A DNA stretch of 64,000 bases from contig NC_080704.1 in assembly GCF_030445035.2 (NCBI RefSeq), forward strand, positions 29,750,200 to 29,814,199. Reading direction: 5' to 3'. The stretch comes from Dasypus novemcinctus. Lineage: Eukaryota > Chordata > Mammalia > Cingulata > Dasypodidae. The notes under the pieces are model-generated. The model saw only the letters and a list, made by a program, of their open reading frames with translations, searched no databases and had not been told where the DNA came from. Shown in pieces: positions 22,926-33,240 of this stretch. Positions within the stretch are counted from its first letter, which is position 1. Each line of letters begins with the position of its first letter. The position numbers and the translations under genes were made by a program.

Positions 22926-25209
22926 GACCTTACCTTTGTGTTCAACTAGCACTTGTGCGGGGAAGGTGGAGGATGCCCTCAGTTCAGACACGTCTGTAGC
23001 CTGCAGTAGAAGGCAGATGACATGGCCGGTTGGAGGACGACTTTCTAAGTTGTGCCCTCGTTTGCCCCAGTGTTCTCAGAAAAACTTCAACTCCACTGCA
23101 GAAAGCACCGCAGACCACAAGTGCCAGTACCATGGGCAATACCAGGACAGCACAAAAGCCTGAATCACTTACTCTGACTCAGGAATTGTGCTCCTAACTA
23201 AAGACAAGCTCTTTGGTGGGTGACCCTGGCCTTTTACTGTCATTCTACTAGAACAGAAGGAACGTGCTAAAACAGAATGGTAAGGATCACAGTGAGTCCT
23301 ACACACTAAGGGGATGAGCTCGTCCTTTGAACGTGTGAGGACTGCCCCTGGTGTCAGCAGAAGGAGTCCCCAGATGCAGCGTTCAAGCCAAGAACTCTGA
23401 GTTTCTACTTGGGGTCTCTAGGGCCCTTGCCTAGGTTGGGGATGACCTCGGACCAGGAAAGGCAGAACTCTCAGGCCCTGCCAGCTGTCAGTGTGAGGTC
23501 CTTCTACACCCCAGAAGGGAGGAGGCCCCACAAAGTCTGCTGTACAGGGGCACCTACACTTCTCCAGCAGGAGTCTCAAGAAGTCCGGGACTTTGATCTG
23601 AGGGGCAGCAAGTCAACCTGAGAACGGGTGAGCCAGGACTGAGGGCCTCCCCCACACCCCACAGTGCAGGACGCCCCAGAGAGCCCCGCCCGACTGTCCT
23701 GTCTGCGGTGCCCCGGGCACAGCTGCTGAGCGCAGGCTCCCATTTCTCCCCCGGGGTGTCTCCGGAAGTGAGGGCTTTGCTGGCTGCCTCGGGTCAGCAG
23801 CCGGACAAAGCCCAGGCCGGGCCAGTAGCGCAGGAAAGACCCATCTGCGAGTTGTGCCAGCAGCCCAGCCCGCACCACCTCAGGACTGGGCTTTGTGCGA
23901 GCAGCCCCGCCTGCACCACCTCAGGGCTGGGCGTTGTGCGAGCAGCCCCGCCTGCACCACCTCAGGGGGCGGCAGGGCGCCTGGCCCCTGCCCGCAGCCC
24001 CAGGAGCCCCCAGGCGGGGGCCGGAAGCGGCTCAGCGGGACTTCCGCCGGGCGGCTGTGGGCGTCGACGCCTGCTGAGGGGTGCGGCCTCGGCTCCACAG
24101 AGGGAGGAGTCCCAGCACAGGGCAGGTGCGGGGGACTAGCCTGAGGGAGAGGCACCGAGGTAGGCCTGGCCCAAGACCCGAGGCCCCGGAGGCCCCGCAG
24201 GCCCCGCAGGCCCCGCGCCGCGGCCCTCTGCTGCCGCTGGCTCAGGCCTGACTTCGGCCAAAGACCGTCGGTTCTTCCTCGGGGTCTCAGGGAATAAAGT
24301 TCTGGCTCTCAAAGTACTGCACTCGGGTCGGGAGGGCAGCTCCCCCGACGGAGGGCCCCGGGAGAGGGCAGGGGCCGAGGGGACTCTCCTGAGCTACAGC
24401 CGCCGAGGTGGGGCCCACTCAAGACCTGAGGCCCGCAGCCCCGCGCGCCCCTCTCTGCCGTGTCCCCACTCCCCCGCAGGGAGGGCTGTTCTGCCCCATG
24501 GCCCCTCACATCCGCATCCGCCCCTGGGTCTCAGGAATAAAGGTTTCTGTCCGAGGTAGTAGACTCCGGTCCTCAGAAGACATCCCAGATGGAGCTGAGG
24601 AGGGGACCCCGAGTGAAGGGGGGGGGGGCGCCAAGCCCCGCCGCAGGGCTGGGGCGGCCCTGGGAGGCCCAGGCAGGCTGAGCTGGGCCCGCTGCTGCAC
24701 CCAGAGATCCAGGGAGGTGGGGCCCTCGCTCTAAGGGTGCCCCTGCCGCGGTGTGGGCTGAGCTGCCTCTTGGCTTCCGCCTGGCGTGCTCCAAGGAGAC
24801 GTGGAGATGTCAGCATCCGAGCAGCAGAGGGGAAGGGTCCCCGATCCCGCCGACACTCGAGAGGATGGGCCTGTCCGGGGCACCAGAGGCCCTCCGCACA
24901 CGCGCATGCACACGCACCCTGCAGCTCAGCAGAGAGGGCCTGGCCAGACCCTTGCTGTCACCTGCTGGCAGGCTGCAGCCTGAGACAGACTCCAATTCCT
25001 TCCACAGGGTCCTCAGGGGACAGGCGGATCAGCACAGCAGCCTCGTGCGTTCCTAGAGCCGTGACCTCAAGGAACCTCGAGGTTCGTTTCCATACAGGCC
25101 AGGAGCTTATCTTCCTCCCGACCGTGAGCACGTGCCTCACCCGCCCTGGCACAGTGGGCGCACAGCCCCTGCCCTACCCTCCAGCCCACATTCCTGCCTC
25201 TTCTCCCAG
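22926..25209 (+). promoter_or_regulatory. MAGEB upstream region: GC-rich non-coding exons and promoter-like repeats
   Basis: The region is CpG- and GC-rich from about 23600 to 24750, unlike the AT-rich surroundings. It is alignable with 53390-55300 and parts of 58200-60440. It contains a 41-bp tandem repeat (23845-23966), an approximately 245-bp duplication (24155-24305 and 24403-24545) and two facing ETS-type cores (24021-24046). An acceptor-like CCTTCCACAG ends at 25007 and matches TTCTCCACAG ending at 60304, suggesting a conserved non-coding exon. A second acceptor (cttctcccag/cag) ends at 25209 or 25212, directly before the ATG. This fits the known MAGE plan of non-coding first exons and a single coding exon. 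Transcription start sites cannot be placed by eye. Confidence 0.65.
24021..24046 (+). promoter_or_regulatory. paired, facing ETS-type motifs
   Basis: CCGGAAG at 24021-24027 and CTTCCG at 24041-24046 form an inverted pair, each with a CpG. Inverted Ets sites whose CpGs block binding when methylated are established for the human MAGEA1 promoter. Use here is inference. The dead copy has only acttcctcc left, without the CpG, at about 55157. Confidence 0.45.
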
Positions 25210-25219
25210 CAGGTCCACC

Positions 25220-26329
25220 ATGCCTCGCGGCCAGAAGAGTAAGCTCCGTGCCCGTGAGAAACGCCGCCAGGCCCACGGTGAGACCCCGGGTCTCCAGGCC
25301 GCTCAGGCCCCTGCAGCCGAGGAGGAGGCATCCACTCCCCCCTCCTCTCCTCCTTCTGGGGGTACTCCCCAGAGCTCCCCTGCTGCTGGCAGGCCCCCAT
25401 CTCCTACCACTCCCCCCTCCTCTCCTCCTTCTGGGGGTACTCCCCAGAGCTCCCCTGCTGCTGGCAGGCCCCAGGGGCCTCACAGGTCCCCATCTCCCAC
25501 CACTCCCACTAAAGCTTTTGCTAGCCTAAGAGTCGATGATGGTGCCAGGTGCCCTGAGGAGACACACCCAGGTCCCTCTCAGGCCGCGGGCCCCATGGAG
25601 AGCTACCGCAGAGATCCTCTAACCAGGAAGGCGAATATGTTGGTGGACTTCCTGACCGAGAAGTTTAAAACCAATGAGCCCATCAGCAAGGCAGCCATGC
25701 TGAAGATTGTCAACAGGAAGTACAAGGATCAATTCCCTGAGATCCTCCGGAGAGTGTGTGAGCGCATGGAGCTTGTGTTTGGCCTTGAACTGAAGGAAGT
25801 GGACCCCAGTGGTCAGTCCTATTCGCTCGTCAGCAAATTGGACCTCACCACTGAGGGCAGTCTGGGTGGTGGGGGGGACTTGCCCAAGACGGGTCTCCTG
25901 ATGACTCTCCTGGCCGTGATCTTCATGAAGGGGAACCGTGCCACTGAGGAGGAGGTCTGGGAGTTCCTCAATGCCTTGGGGGTATTTGCTGGGAGGAAGC
26001 ACTTAATCTTTGGGGAGCCCCATCAGCTTCTCACCATAGATTTGGTGCAGGAAAAGTACCTGGAGTACCGGCAGGTGCCCCGCAGCGATCCTCCATGCTA
26101 TGAATTCCTGTGGGGTTCCAGGGCCCATGCCGAAACCACCAAGATGAAAGTCCTGGAGATTTTGGCCAAGATCAATGATACGGTCCCTAGTTCCTTCCCT
26201 GTCCTGTATGAAGAGGCTTTGAGGGATGAGCAGGAGAGGGCTGCAGCCAGAATTCCAGGCAGGGCTAGTGTGACCACCCTGGTCAGGGCTCAGCCCTGGG
26301 CCTCAGCCAGCAGACACTCCCACAAGTGA
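25220..26329 (+). CDS. MAGEB: MAGE family B protein (copy A), 369 aa
   Basis: The start at 25220 gives the MAGEB N-terminal signature MPRGQKSKLRAREKRRQ and has A at -3. The frame is open upstream to 24737, but a splice acceptor lies just before the ATG, so the later start is preferred. Residues 1-20 are basic. Residues about 38-125 are a Ser/Pro/Gly-rich disordered linker with a perfect internal tandem duplication (25-residue period, 25333-25470). The MAGE homology domain runs from about residue 130 (DPLTRK) to 335, with the LPKTGLLMTLL and YLEYRQVPRSDPPCYEFLWG segments, and a short basic/Ser tail follows. MAGE homology domains are tandem winged-helix folds that bind RING E3 ubiquitin ligases. 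MAGEB genes are X-linked and germline/tumour restricted through promoter methylation. Nothing is broken. Which human MAGEB gene it matches is not resolved. Confidence 0.95.
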   Translation: MPRGQKSKLRAREKRRQAHGETPGLQAAQAPAAEEEASTPPSSPPSGGTPQSSPAAGRPPSPTTPPSSPPSGGTPQSSPAAGRPQGPHRSPSPTTPTKAFASLRVDDGARCPEETHPGPSQAAGPMESYRRDPLTRKANMLVDFLTEKFKTNEPISKAAMLKIVNRKYKDQFPEILRRVCERMELVFGLELKEVDPSGQSYSLVSKLDLTTEGSLGGGGDLPKTGLLMTLLAVIFMKGNRATEEEVWEFLNALGVFAGRKHLIFGEPHQLLTIDLVQEKYLEYRQVPRSDPPCYEFLWGSRAHAETTKMKVLEILAKINDTVPSSFPVLYEEALRDEQERAAARIPGRASVTTLVRAQPWASASRHSHK

Positions 26330-27840
26330 AGTGGAGGTGGATTTCATTGTGGGGTTAAGAGAGCAGTCAACCTTCTAAGTAGTGCAGGGCTGATGAGGGG
26401 CTGGAGGGAACAAAAGACATCTTTATTTTCATCTTCCATAAGAGAAACTTGTTGGTTTATCATGTTCAAATGTCTTTATAACAAAATTCATTTTGCTTTA
26501 GAATTTAAGCATGGCTTGGCTAATACATTTACTGCTGTTTATTTGTTTTAATGCTTCATGTTTTTGTGTTCGTGAAATTATTTGAACAGCGTAAAATATT
26601 TTTTGTTCTTTCAGAACAGGATAACCTGGCATTGGTATAGGGATTTGCATGGAAATGTGAAAGAATACCAAAATAAAACAGTGGAGATCTCAAAATGCAT
26701 GAAAAAAAGTAACTAATGTTTAGTCTGTCTTATTCATTTTACTCTGTTTTTAAAATTAAAAGATACTTACCTGGTTTTGCTTAGTTTATTCAAGGACGTA
26801 TGAGAAATTAAATTATAATAAAATACACCTCTTGCTCACTCTCTTTTTTTCCACACATAATTTGAAGATCTGTTCCTGCTATTACAATAAAAAACAGTAA
26901 GAATGAGATGGTAATAAGAAGCCTGAAATTTTAGTCTTGATGTAGAAATCATATAGAAAATGTTAAGATACTCTCTAATACCTAAAGAAAAGTAAAAAGA
27001 ATGGGTGAGGACATGGGTGTTCCCGATAAGAGCAGTTAAATGTAAAATCCCTGAAGCAAGGCAGTGGGCTGTGTGGAAGTAAAAGTCACTGGGGGGGGGG
27101 CGGTAATTTTACACTAAATTGGGTGGTGGGCTAGCGGAGGCTATAGGAGTGGGGAACAGGGGCCAGATCCTCAGACGGTGCGCCTCCGAGTTGGATTGGA
27201 AAACTGCTCTTGCAAGTTATTTTGGGATTGTGGATGAACCAGAAAGAGACCTCCACCAGGGCCAGGACTGAAGGTGCCCTTTGCTCTTGTCCCAGTGCAT
27301 GTAAACAAGTGCCCAAACTAGGGATTTTATGCACATTGTCTCCAGGGAGTTTCTCAGAAAATGGGGTGATACTCCTTTGAACTGGGATGCCCAGAAGCCC
27401 CTGGGTACCTCTTTTTTTTTTTCCTGGCTTGGGAGAACCAGGATCCACATCATTAAAAGGTCATTTAATTAGCATGTCTTGAGTGGAACTTGGCACACAC
27501 TAAGAAAGGCCTCAGTTTTGAATGATGATGAAAAGAATGAAAATAGGGGTGGTTTGGATAGAAAGACAGCTGGGAGGGAGGGAAGTTGTTGATCCTTGAG
27601 GCAAACAGGAGGTGAGAGTTGGATTCAGCTGAAGAAGACAACTCCACACCCCATTAAATAACAGATGTACTAATGGAGAAATAGTACTTAGTTTTTCATA
27701 CTAAGCAGCACTTTGGCTGATATGACTTTCTTTGAACTAAAGTGTAGCATATTGTCTACCATTTTCTGGAAAAATAAATTCTCTGAGGAAAGATTGATGT
27801 CACATGGGGAAAAAATAATCATAGTAAATTTGGCATATTT
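26330..27840 (+). other. MAGEB copy A 3' UTR and conserved 3' flank
   Basis: After the stop, the 3' UTR is AT-rich. From about 27060 the sequence aligns with 56880-57700 and 62400-63180 (for example 'ttattttgggattgt.gat.aacca.aaaga'), the same flank of the other MAGE copies. The frames here are not conserved between copies, so no second gene is claimed. Confidence 0.6.
26672..26822 (+). other. polyadenylation signals of MAGEB copy A
   Basis: AATAAA occurs at 26672-26677 and again at 26817-26822, about 345 and 490 bases after the stop. Either could end the 3' UTR. Confidence 0.55.
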
Positions 27841-28045
27841 AAGAGACCCAATATTTGCCAGTCATCTTGCCAAATGCTTTATATACAGTACGTATTTTCT
27901 AAAAGTCCTATAAGATAGGGCTTATCCAATTATCTTTACAGATAAAGACCTTGCTACTATCTCAAATTCACATGGCTGGTCAGTGTCAGAGCTCAGGTAG
28001 ACCCTTGGTCTGAATTCACCTAGAGCCCACCGCGTTTCATTCCTC
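27840..28045 (+). mobile_element. MIR, shared by all three MAGE 3' flanks
   Basis: Shows the MIR core: '...cca.atgcttta.a.a...', then 'acagataaagaccttgc', then 'cacatggctggtcagtgtcagagctcagg' and 'tctgaattca'. Matching copies are at 57708-57905 and 63178-63390 in the same place relative to MAGE, so the insertion predates the gene duplications. Confidence 0.85.
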
Positions 28046-28197
28046 CCAGTCAGAGGCTGACCATGCATCTCTTAATTCACATTGATTCTCACTAAAGTGT
28101 TTCTAAACAGATCAAAAGAAGACCAAGCAGCCCAAGTCCTAAAAGCAGTCCTAAGGAAGGACTGTTGATATGAGGGAAAGCACAATTCAAGAGTTGA

Positions 28198-30120
28198 TGA
28201 TATGAATAGGGCGTAAGAGTATCACTGTGGAAGGGAAAAGGTTTTCTGGTGGATGTGTGGGAGTGCTGTATATTATATATATACATTGCTGTGGTCTAGG
28301 ACTCCTGTGAAGAAAAGCTGAATAATTAGGGGGGGGGGGGAAAAAAAAAAAAAGAAAAAAATAGGATGTGGAATTTTTTCAAGTCAACATTCTTTATCTA
28401 AGTTCTTTATCTAACTTTATCCAAGTTCTTTATCTATCCTTTAAACTCATCGCTATATGCCATTCCCTAGTAAGGGACCATGACATTATATTGGGCTTCA
28501 AATTTCGGGGAGTTCTGGATCACAGAGTGTTTCAACAATGGCAATGGAGGGATACTGGTATGGGATACCAATGACAGGTGATATATGACTGACAGGGAGC
28601 TGTACAGAACATATGTCCAGGGTGCATGGTAATGTTTGGATATACTCATAGTGGCAACAATTAAAAACCACAGTAGGGGGGGTACTGGGTTCCTGGCCAG
28701 TGGTGCTCTGTCGTGGTCCCTAGGGGAGCAGCGACAGTCTCCCAGGTACAGTGGTGGGGACCGGGAGGGAGTGAGGGTTCAACAGTGAGCCCCTGATACT
28801 AATGACTATGCTTGTGAGCTGATAAACCCAAAATAATAACAAGGCCTAGAGCAACTTTGTGCCTGGGAATTTCCTTCTGTCAGCCTTCATGTTACTCAAA
28901 TGTGGCCAGTCTCGAAGCCAAACTCAGCATGTAAATGCAATGCCTTCCCCCCAGCGTGGGACATGACACCCGGGGATGAGCCTCCCTGGCAACGAGGGAC
29001 CACTATCAACTACCAACTGATGATGCAACTGGAAAATGACCTTATACGGAAGGTTCAATGCGGATCAGCAGAATATCCATGTCTACATAAAATACCATGA
29101 CTTTAAAATGCTGTTTGACCTAAAGTAAGGGGGAAATGGAAAGGAGAAATGAGTTTATATGGCTACGAGTTTCTAAAAAAGAGTCTGGAGGCTGGCAGAA
29201 GGTTTGCCCTCATGCACAACTGAGCAGAGTCAGAGAGACAGATAAAGCAGATACAACCCCCAGATATTGGTTCCTTTGAGGGCTAAAGAGACCCATGGGA
29301 GTTATGGTCATGGCCGATGGGGTTAACTACCAGGGCAGATGGCCCCTCTTTGCAAATGGTGTTTATGTGTGATGAATCTGGACTCAGATGGGATCTCCCT
29401 TCATAAGACTTTCATGCTAATGTGCTGGAGGTGCAGTTAATGTTGGGGTTTAAGATATATTTAGGGGATTTGAATCTCTGGACTGACAATGTGATAGCCA
29501 GATCCTGAGCCTCAACAGACTCCAGCACCTACAATCTGATTTATTGGACTTACCACACTCAGCTAAGATGGAGGTGAAGAAGGACAACCACCACACCATG
29601 GAGCCTAGAGTGATTACAACTGAAAATGGGAGGATTGCATCCAGCATCCAGGTGGAATCTGAGCCTCCTCTTGACATAAAGGTGCAATGGACACAACCAA
29701 TCCAGTGTCCACATAGAAGAGGTGGCATTGGATTGGGAAAAGTGGACATAATGGACAAAGGGTATGGGGAAAGGCAGGAAGAGATGAGAGGTGGAGGCGT
29801 CTTCGGGACATGGAGCTGCCCTGGATGGTGCTTCAGAGGTAATCACCGGACATTGTAAATCCTCACAGGGCCTACATGATGGAATAGAGGAGAGTATGGG
29901 CCATGATGTGAACCAATGTATATGAGGTGCAGAGGTGCCCAAAGATGTACTTACCAAATCCAATGGATGTGTCATGATGATGGGAACGAGTGTTGTTGGG
30001 GGGGGGGAGAGGGGGGGTGGGGGGGTGGGGTTGAATGGGACCTCACATATATATTTTTAATGTAATATTATTACAAAGTCAATAAAAAATTAAAAAATTA
30101 AAAAAAAAAAAAAAAAAAAA
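28198..30120 (+). mobile_element. R1 retroposon, copy 3, nearly complete
   Basis: The element is 1.92 kb, flanked by AAGAGTTGA at 28189-28197 and 30121-30129, and ends in (A)n. It contains two open frames, 28900-29100 (66 aa) and 29544-29858 (104 aa), colinear with those of copy 1 and free of indels. A long G run (30000-30030) precedes the tail. The insertion is into the MAGE 3' flank; the uninterrupted flank is seen near 63530. No reverse transcriptase, LTR or tRNA head is visible, so it is non-autonomous and L1-mobilised. Confidence 0.88.
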
Positions 30121-30129
30121 AAGAGTTGA

Positions 30130-31200
30130 CTATGGGCTACACTTAAAAAGGGGCCTGCAGCCCCTAGCCCGAGGGGTCCCTGAGAGCTAACTCTGCCCAG
30201 GGGCTGGCATTTCGTCCAGCTCCAGCTCTATCCCACATTCCCACACCTTTCCCCTGCGTCCTCCCCAGGGGTCCCTCCTGTCCAAACTGGATCCCGACCT
30301 GCTGACCAGCTCTTCACAGCCTCCTCATCTGAAGGATGTGCCCTGCTCCCAGCAGAACAAAGCCCGTCATCACCCGCCCTCACGCGGACACAAAGCATGC
30401 CACCTCCGAGGTGGACATTTCCGTCACCCTGGAAGCCCTTGCAGAACCACAGGCCCTTCCACGTACCAGGTCACTTTGGTCATTGAGATCTAGACCACTG
30501 GGTGACTCCACTGCACTCTCCAAATGTTTTCCAAATGGGCTGATAGAGTTTGCGCTAGCACAGAATCAACTAGTTTAGGGATATAACCCTGTAGCTAGAG
30601 AGTGGGTGTGGAAACCACCCTGGTATTTGCAGTAGCACTTGAATGGTGTGCCTTTTTCTAGACAGGCTGCTGAACACATAAGACCGAGTGGGCTCACCTA
30701 GGCACTCAGTAAGCAAAACCTCCCTCGTAAGCTGTAGATGATGGAAGACCACAAAAATCACTGTGTAGCAAACACTGACTGAGGCTGAGTTTGTGAAAAC
30801 ACTAAGTCCTTCTAGGAGGGGGAAAAACTGACTTTTTAAAATCTCAGTTCTGGCTCCTGAGGAAAATCCTCAAATTTTTGTGCCTACCAGAACTGGAAAA
30901 AGAGTTTGGTATGCTCAGTCATGTTGAGGGTGGCAGGGAATCACAAGTTAATATACTGTCCATGTCCCAAAAGGAAGGAGACCATTCTCATTCTATTGTC
31001 ACAACTAAAAGTTAGTAGAAAGGTCAATGCAGAAGGGGACAATTGAGTGAAGACGATGAGCCTTCCCTGCTGAGGGTTTAGGGTATTATTTTGAAATTAG
31101 ATGTGATCCTGTATTAGGAAGTATTTGTGACATGACTTTGAGAATTGCAAGGCAAATTTAGCCTCCTCAGAAACTCCACCAGGAAATAAAGAGGGTCGTT
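30130..31200. other. MAGE 3' flank continued, then unassigned
   Basis: 30160-30480 is alignable with 63540-63840 (for example 'ctgctgacc.agctct.cac.gc.....tctgaagg'), resuming the MAGE flank after R1. From 30500 I see nothing I can identify. The frame at 30336-30578 is not kept in the other copy. Confidence 0.5.
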
Positions 31201-31640
31201 TCCACCACAAGTTCTAATACATGCTCACTATTGGGCACCTGCTATGAAACAGTGATGATAGAGATGACAAGGGCTCATCCATATCTTGTCTTCCCCCATG
31301 GAGACACTGTGTGGCCAGCCACTTGTCATTAGGAAGGGCCATGTGATTACTTTTGGCACTGAAATAGGAGCAAAAGTAATATTTGGCATTTACAGGCCAA
31401 GGCATTTGAGAGCCAGTATGTCACCCCCACACTTTCTGTCTATTTAGAGACCCCTTGTTGAGATGTGGAACCACATGATAGAAGCAGCCCAGGTCCCTGG
31501 GTCACCTGTGGCTGACAGCACCTGCACCCCAGTGAATTTCAGGTGCAAGAGAAATAAATTTTTGCTGAGCTAAGTTCTTCAGCTTTCAGGTTTTGTCTGA
31601 TGTATCAGCTGGCAGTTACTTTATCTGACCAATACACAGC
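31201..31640. mobile_element. degenerate interspersed repeat
   Basis: The layout, ending in 'aggtgcaagagaaataaatttttgctgagctaag', suggests an old LTR or DNA-transposon 3' end of mammalian age. The family is not resolved. Confidence 0.35.
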
Positions 31641-31879
31641 TACTGTTCCAGTTGTCAGCTTATTTAAATATTTTGATTTCAAAGATAGTGGTGGATATAT
31701 TCTTGTAGCAAGAACTTCTAACAATATTGAAAAATCACAATTGCCCCCTTTATAGTGTTGCTAGTAAATTTGACACCCTCCTCAGTGGTGAACACAGTTA
31801 GCATCTGGTAGATATTATTTTAAAGCTGATTTTTTTTCATACTTTGATACAGTAAGAGAAAAATACGTTGTAATTTTTC

Positions 31880-32365
31880 AGCATGTATGGTGTTAGGGAA
31901 ATTACAGACACCTGTTAAGCAGCCATCACCCAATCCTCACCTACCCCCACCTCCTTCTTTGGGGAAGTCACAAACACATGCTAAGCGGCCATCTTCAGGT
32001 CTTCCACTACCCACACCTTTTCTACTGCATGCTCTTCCCCAGACTGGGGTAGAGGTTAAGTCTAATGCCAAGGACCAGCCAGACTTCAAACCAGGAATCC
32101 TGGAACAAGAAACCCCAGATGCTCATCAGAACAGGATTCCCCCCAGGTCAATAAAAACCACACTCAACAGCCTAGGTTGGTCTGTCTTCTCAGGGGTGAA
32201 GTGGGGTATGTGGAGCTGCCATCTCTCTAGCCCGGATCTGCCCCAGAACCAGGGCAGTGTTTGACTATCCCGGGAGACCAGCTGCTAAGTGACAAGGAGA
32301 ATTGCCTTTTCTGGACTCTTCGTTCTATACAATAAAGAGAACATTTACAGAAAGTTTCTATGGTG
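31880..32365 (+). mobile_element. candidate class I solo LTR
   Basis: There is a pair of about 66-bp direct repeats near the left side (31907-31980 and 31973-32040), a CAATAAAAACC promoter-like box near 32150, and CAATAAAGAGAAC near 32329 followed by a short unique tail. This resembles the U3-R-U5 layout. No target duplication was found. The 125-aa frame (31887-32264) lies across the repeats and is probably chance. Confidence 0.4.
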
Positions 32366-32399
32366 CCCTGAAAACTCACTCCCAATATGGGTTCACCTT

Positions 32400-33240
32400 T
32401 CTTTTCTTCTATCCAAAATAGTGTATATTTTTATCTTATTCATTGTAGTTTGCACCTCTTGAAATTTCTTTTGGATTTTTTTTTCCTCATCATGGCACTA
32501 ACATGGTTAATCTTTCCTCTTGTTTCTTGAAGATATGGAATATAGTTGTAATAACTCTTTAGATGCCCTTGTCTACTCATTCTATTGTCTGCATCATTTC
32601 TAGATCAGTTTTGGTCAATTAATCATTCGACTTATATTTTCTTGCTCCTCTGCAGGACTGATCATTTTTTATTGGATTTCCCAGTTCACACTTTCTCAGC
32701 ATCCTTGTGCTGGATACTCTTTTTCAGTGCATACATACTCTCGAGTTTGGTTCTGGGACTCAGATATAAGCTTTGCTGGGTGTGACGACAATAGCGTAGG
32801 TCTAGTATAACTCTGAGTACTCTCCCTGATGCAATGGGAACGGTACGACTTTCCACTCTGACTGGTGGGAGCAGGAAGTATTTTCAGCCCTGTGTGGACT
32901 CTGAAGTTCCCTGTACAGCTGCCTACTCCCTGGTACTTTGTACTGCGAACTCCAGCCGCCTTGTCCTTCTTAGACCTTCAGCTCTATCATCCTAACCCAA
33001 GCGGTCCATCAGGTTTCACTTGAGTTCCCCTCCCTGGGATTGACTGAGCTCAAGGCAGCCAGCTAGGGCAATTATAGGCTCAGCTCATTTGCTCTCCATT
33101 TCTCTGGGAGCACTGTCTTTTTTGCCTGATGTCCAACATAGTGAAAATATTGTCATATATATTTTATGATTTTGTCTGGATTTTCAGTTAGTTCAGGCAT
33201 GTGATTAAATTTGGTCCCTCTGCCAGAAGTAGTATAATCC
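32400..33240 (-). mobile_element. old L1 (L1M-type) 3' UTR remnant
   Basis: Contains blocks typical of ancient L1 3' UTRs: 'ttctgggactcagatata', 'ctctgagtactctccctgatgc', 'tttccactctgactggtgggagcagg', and 'ctggtactttgtactgcgaactccagccgcc'. The orientation is inferred, not proven. Confidence 0.6.

Noticed and set aside
23845-23966. CRISPR-like array
   Set aside because: Direct tandem units without spacers in vertebrate promoter DNA.
23708-24144. Open frames of 91-143 aa upstream of MAGEB copy A
   Set aside because: High GC and tandem repeats make stops rare; there is no domain and no conservation in the dead copy.
31887-32264. 125-aa Pro-rich frame
   Set aside because: Spans direct repeats of a candidate LTR; no domain recognised.
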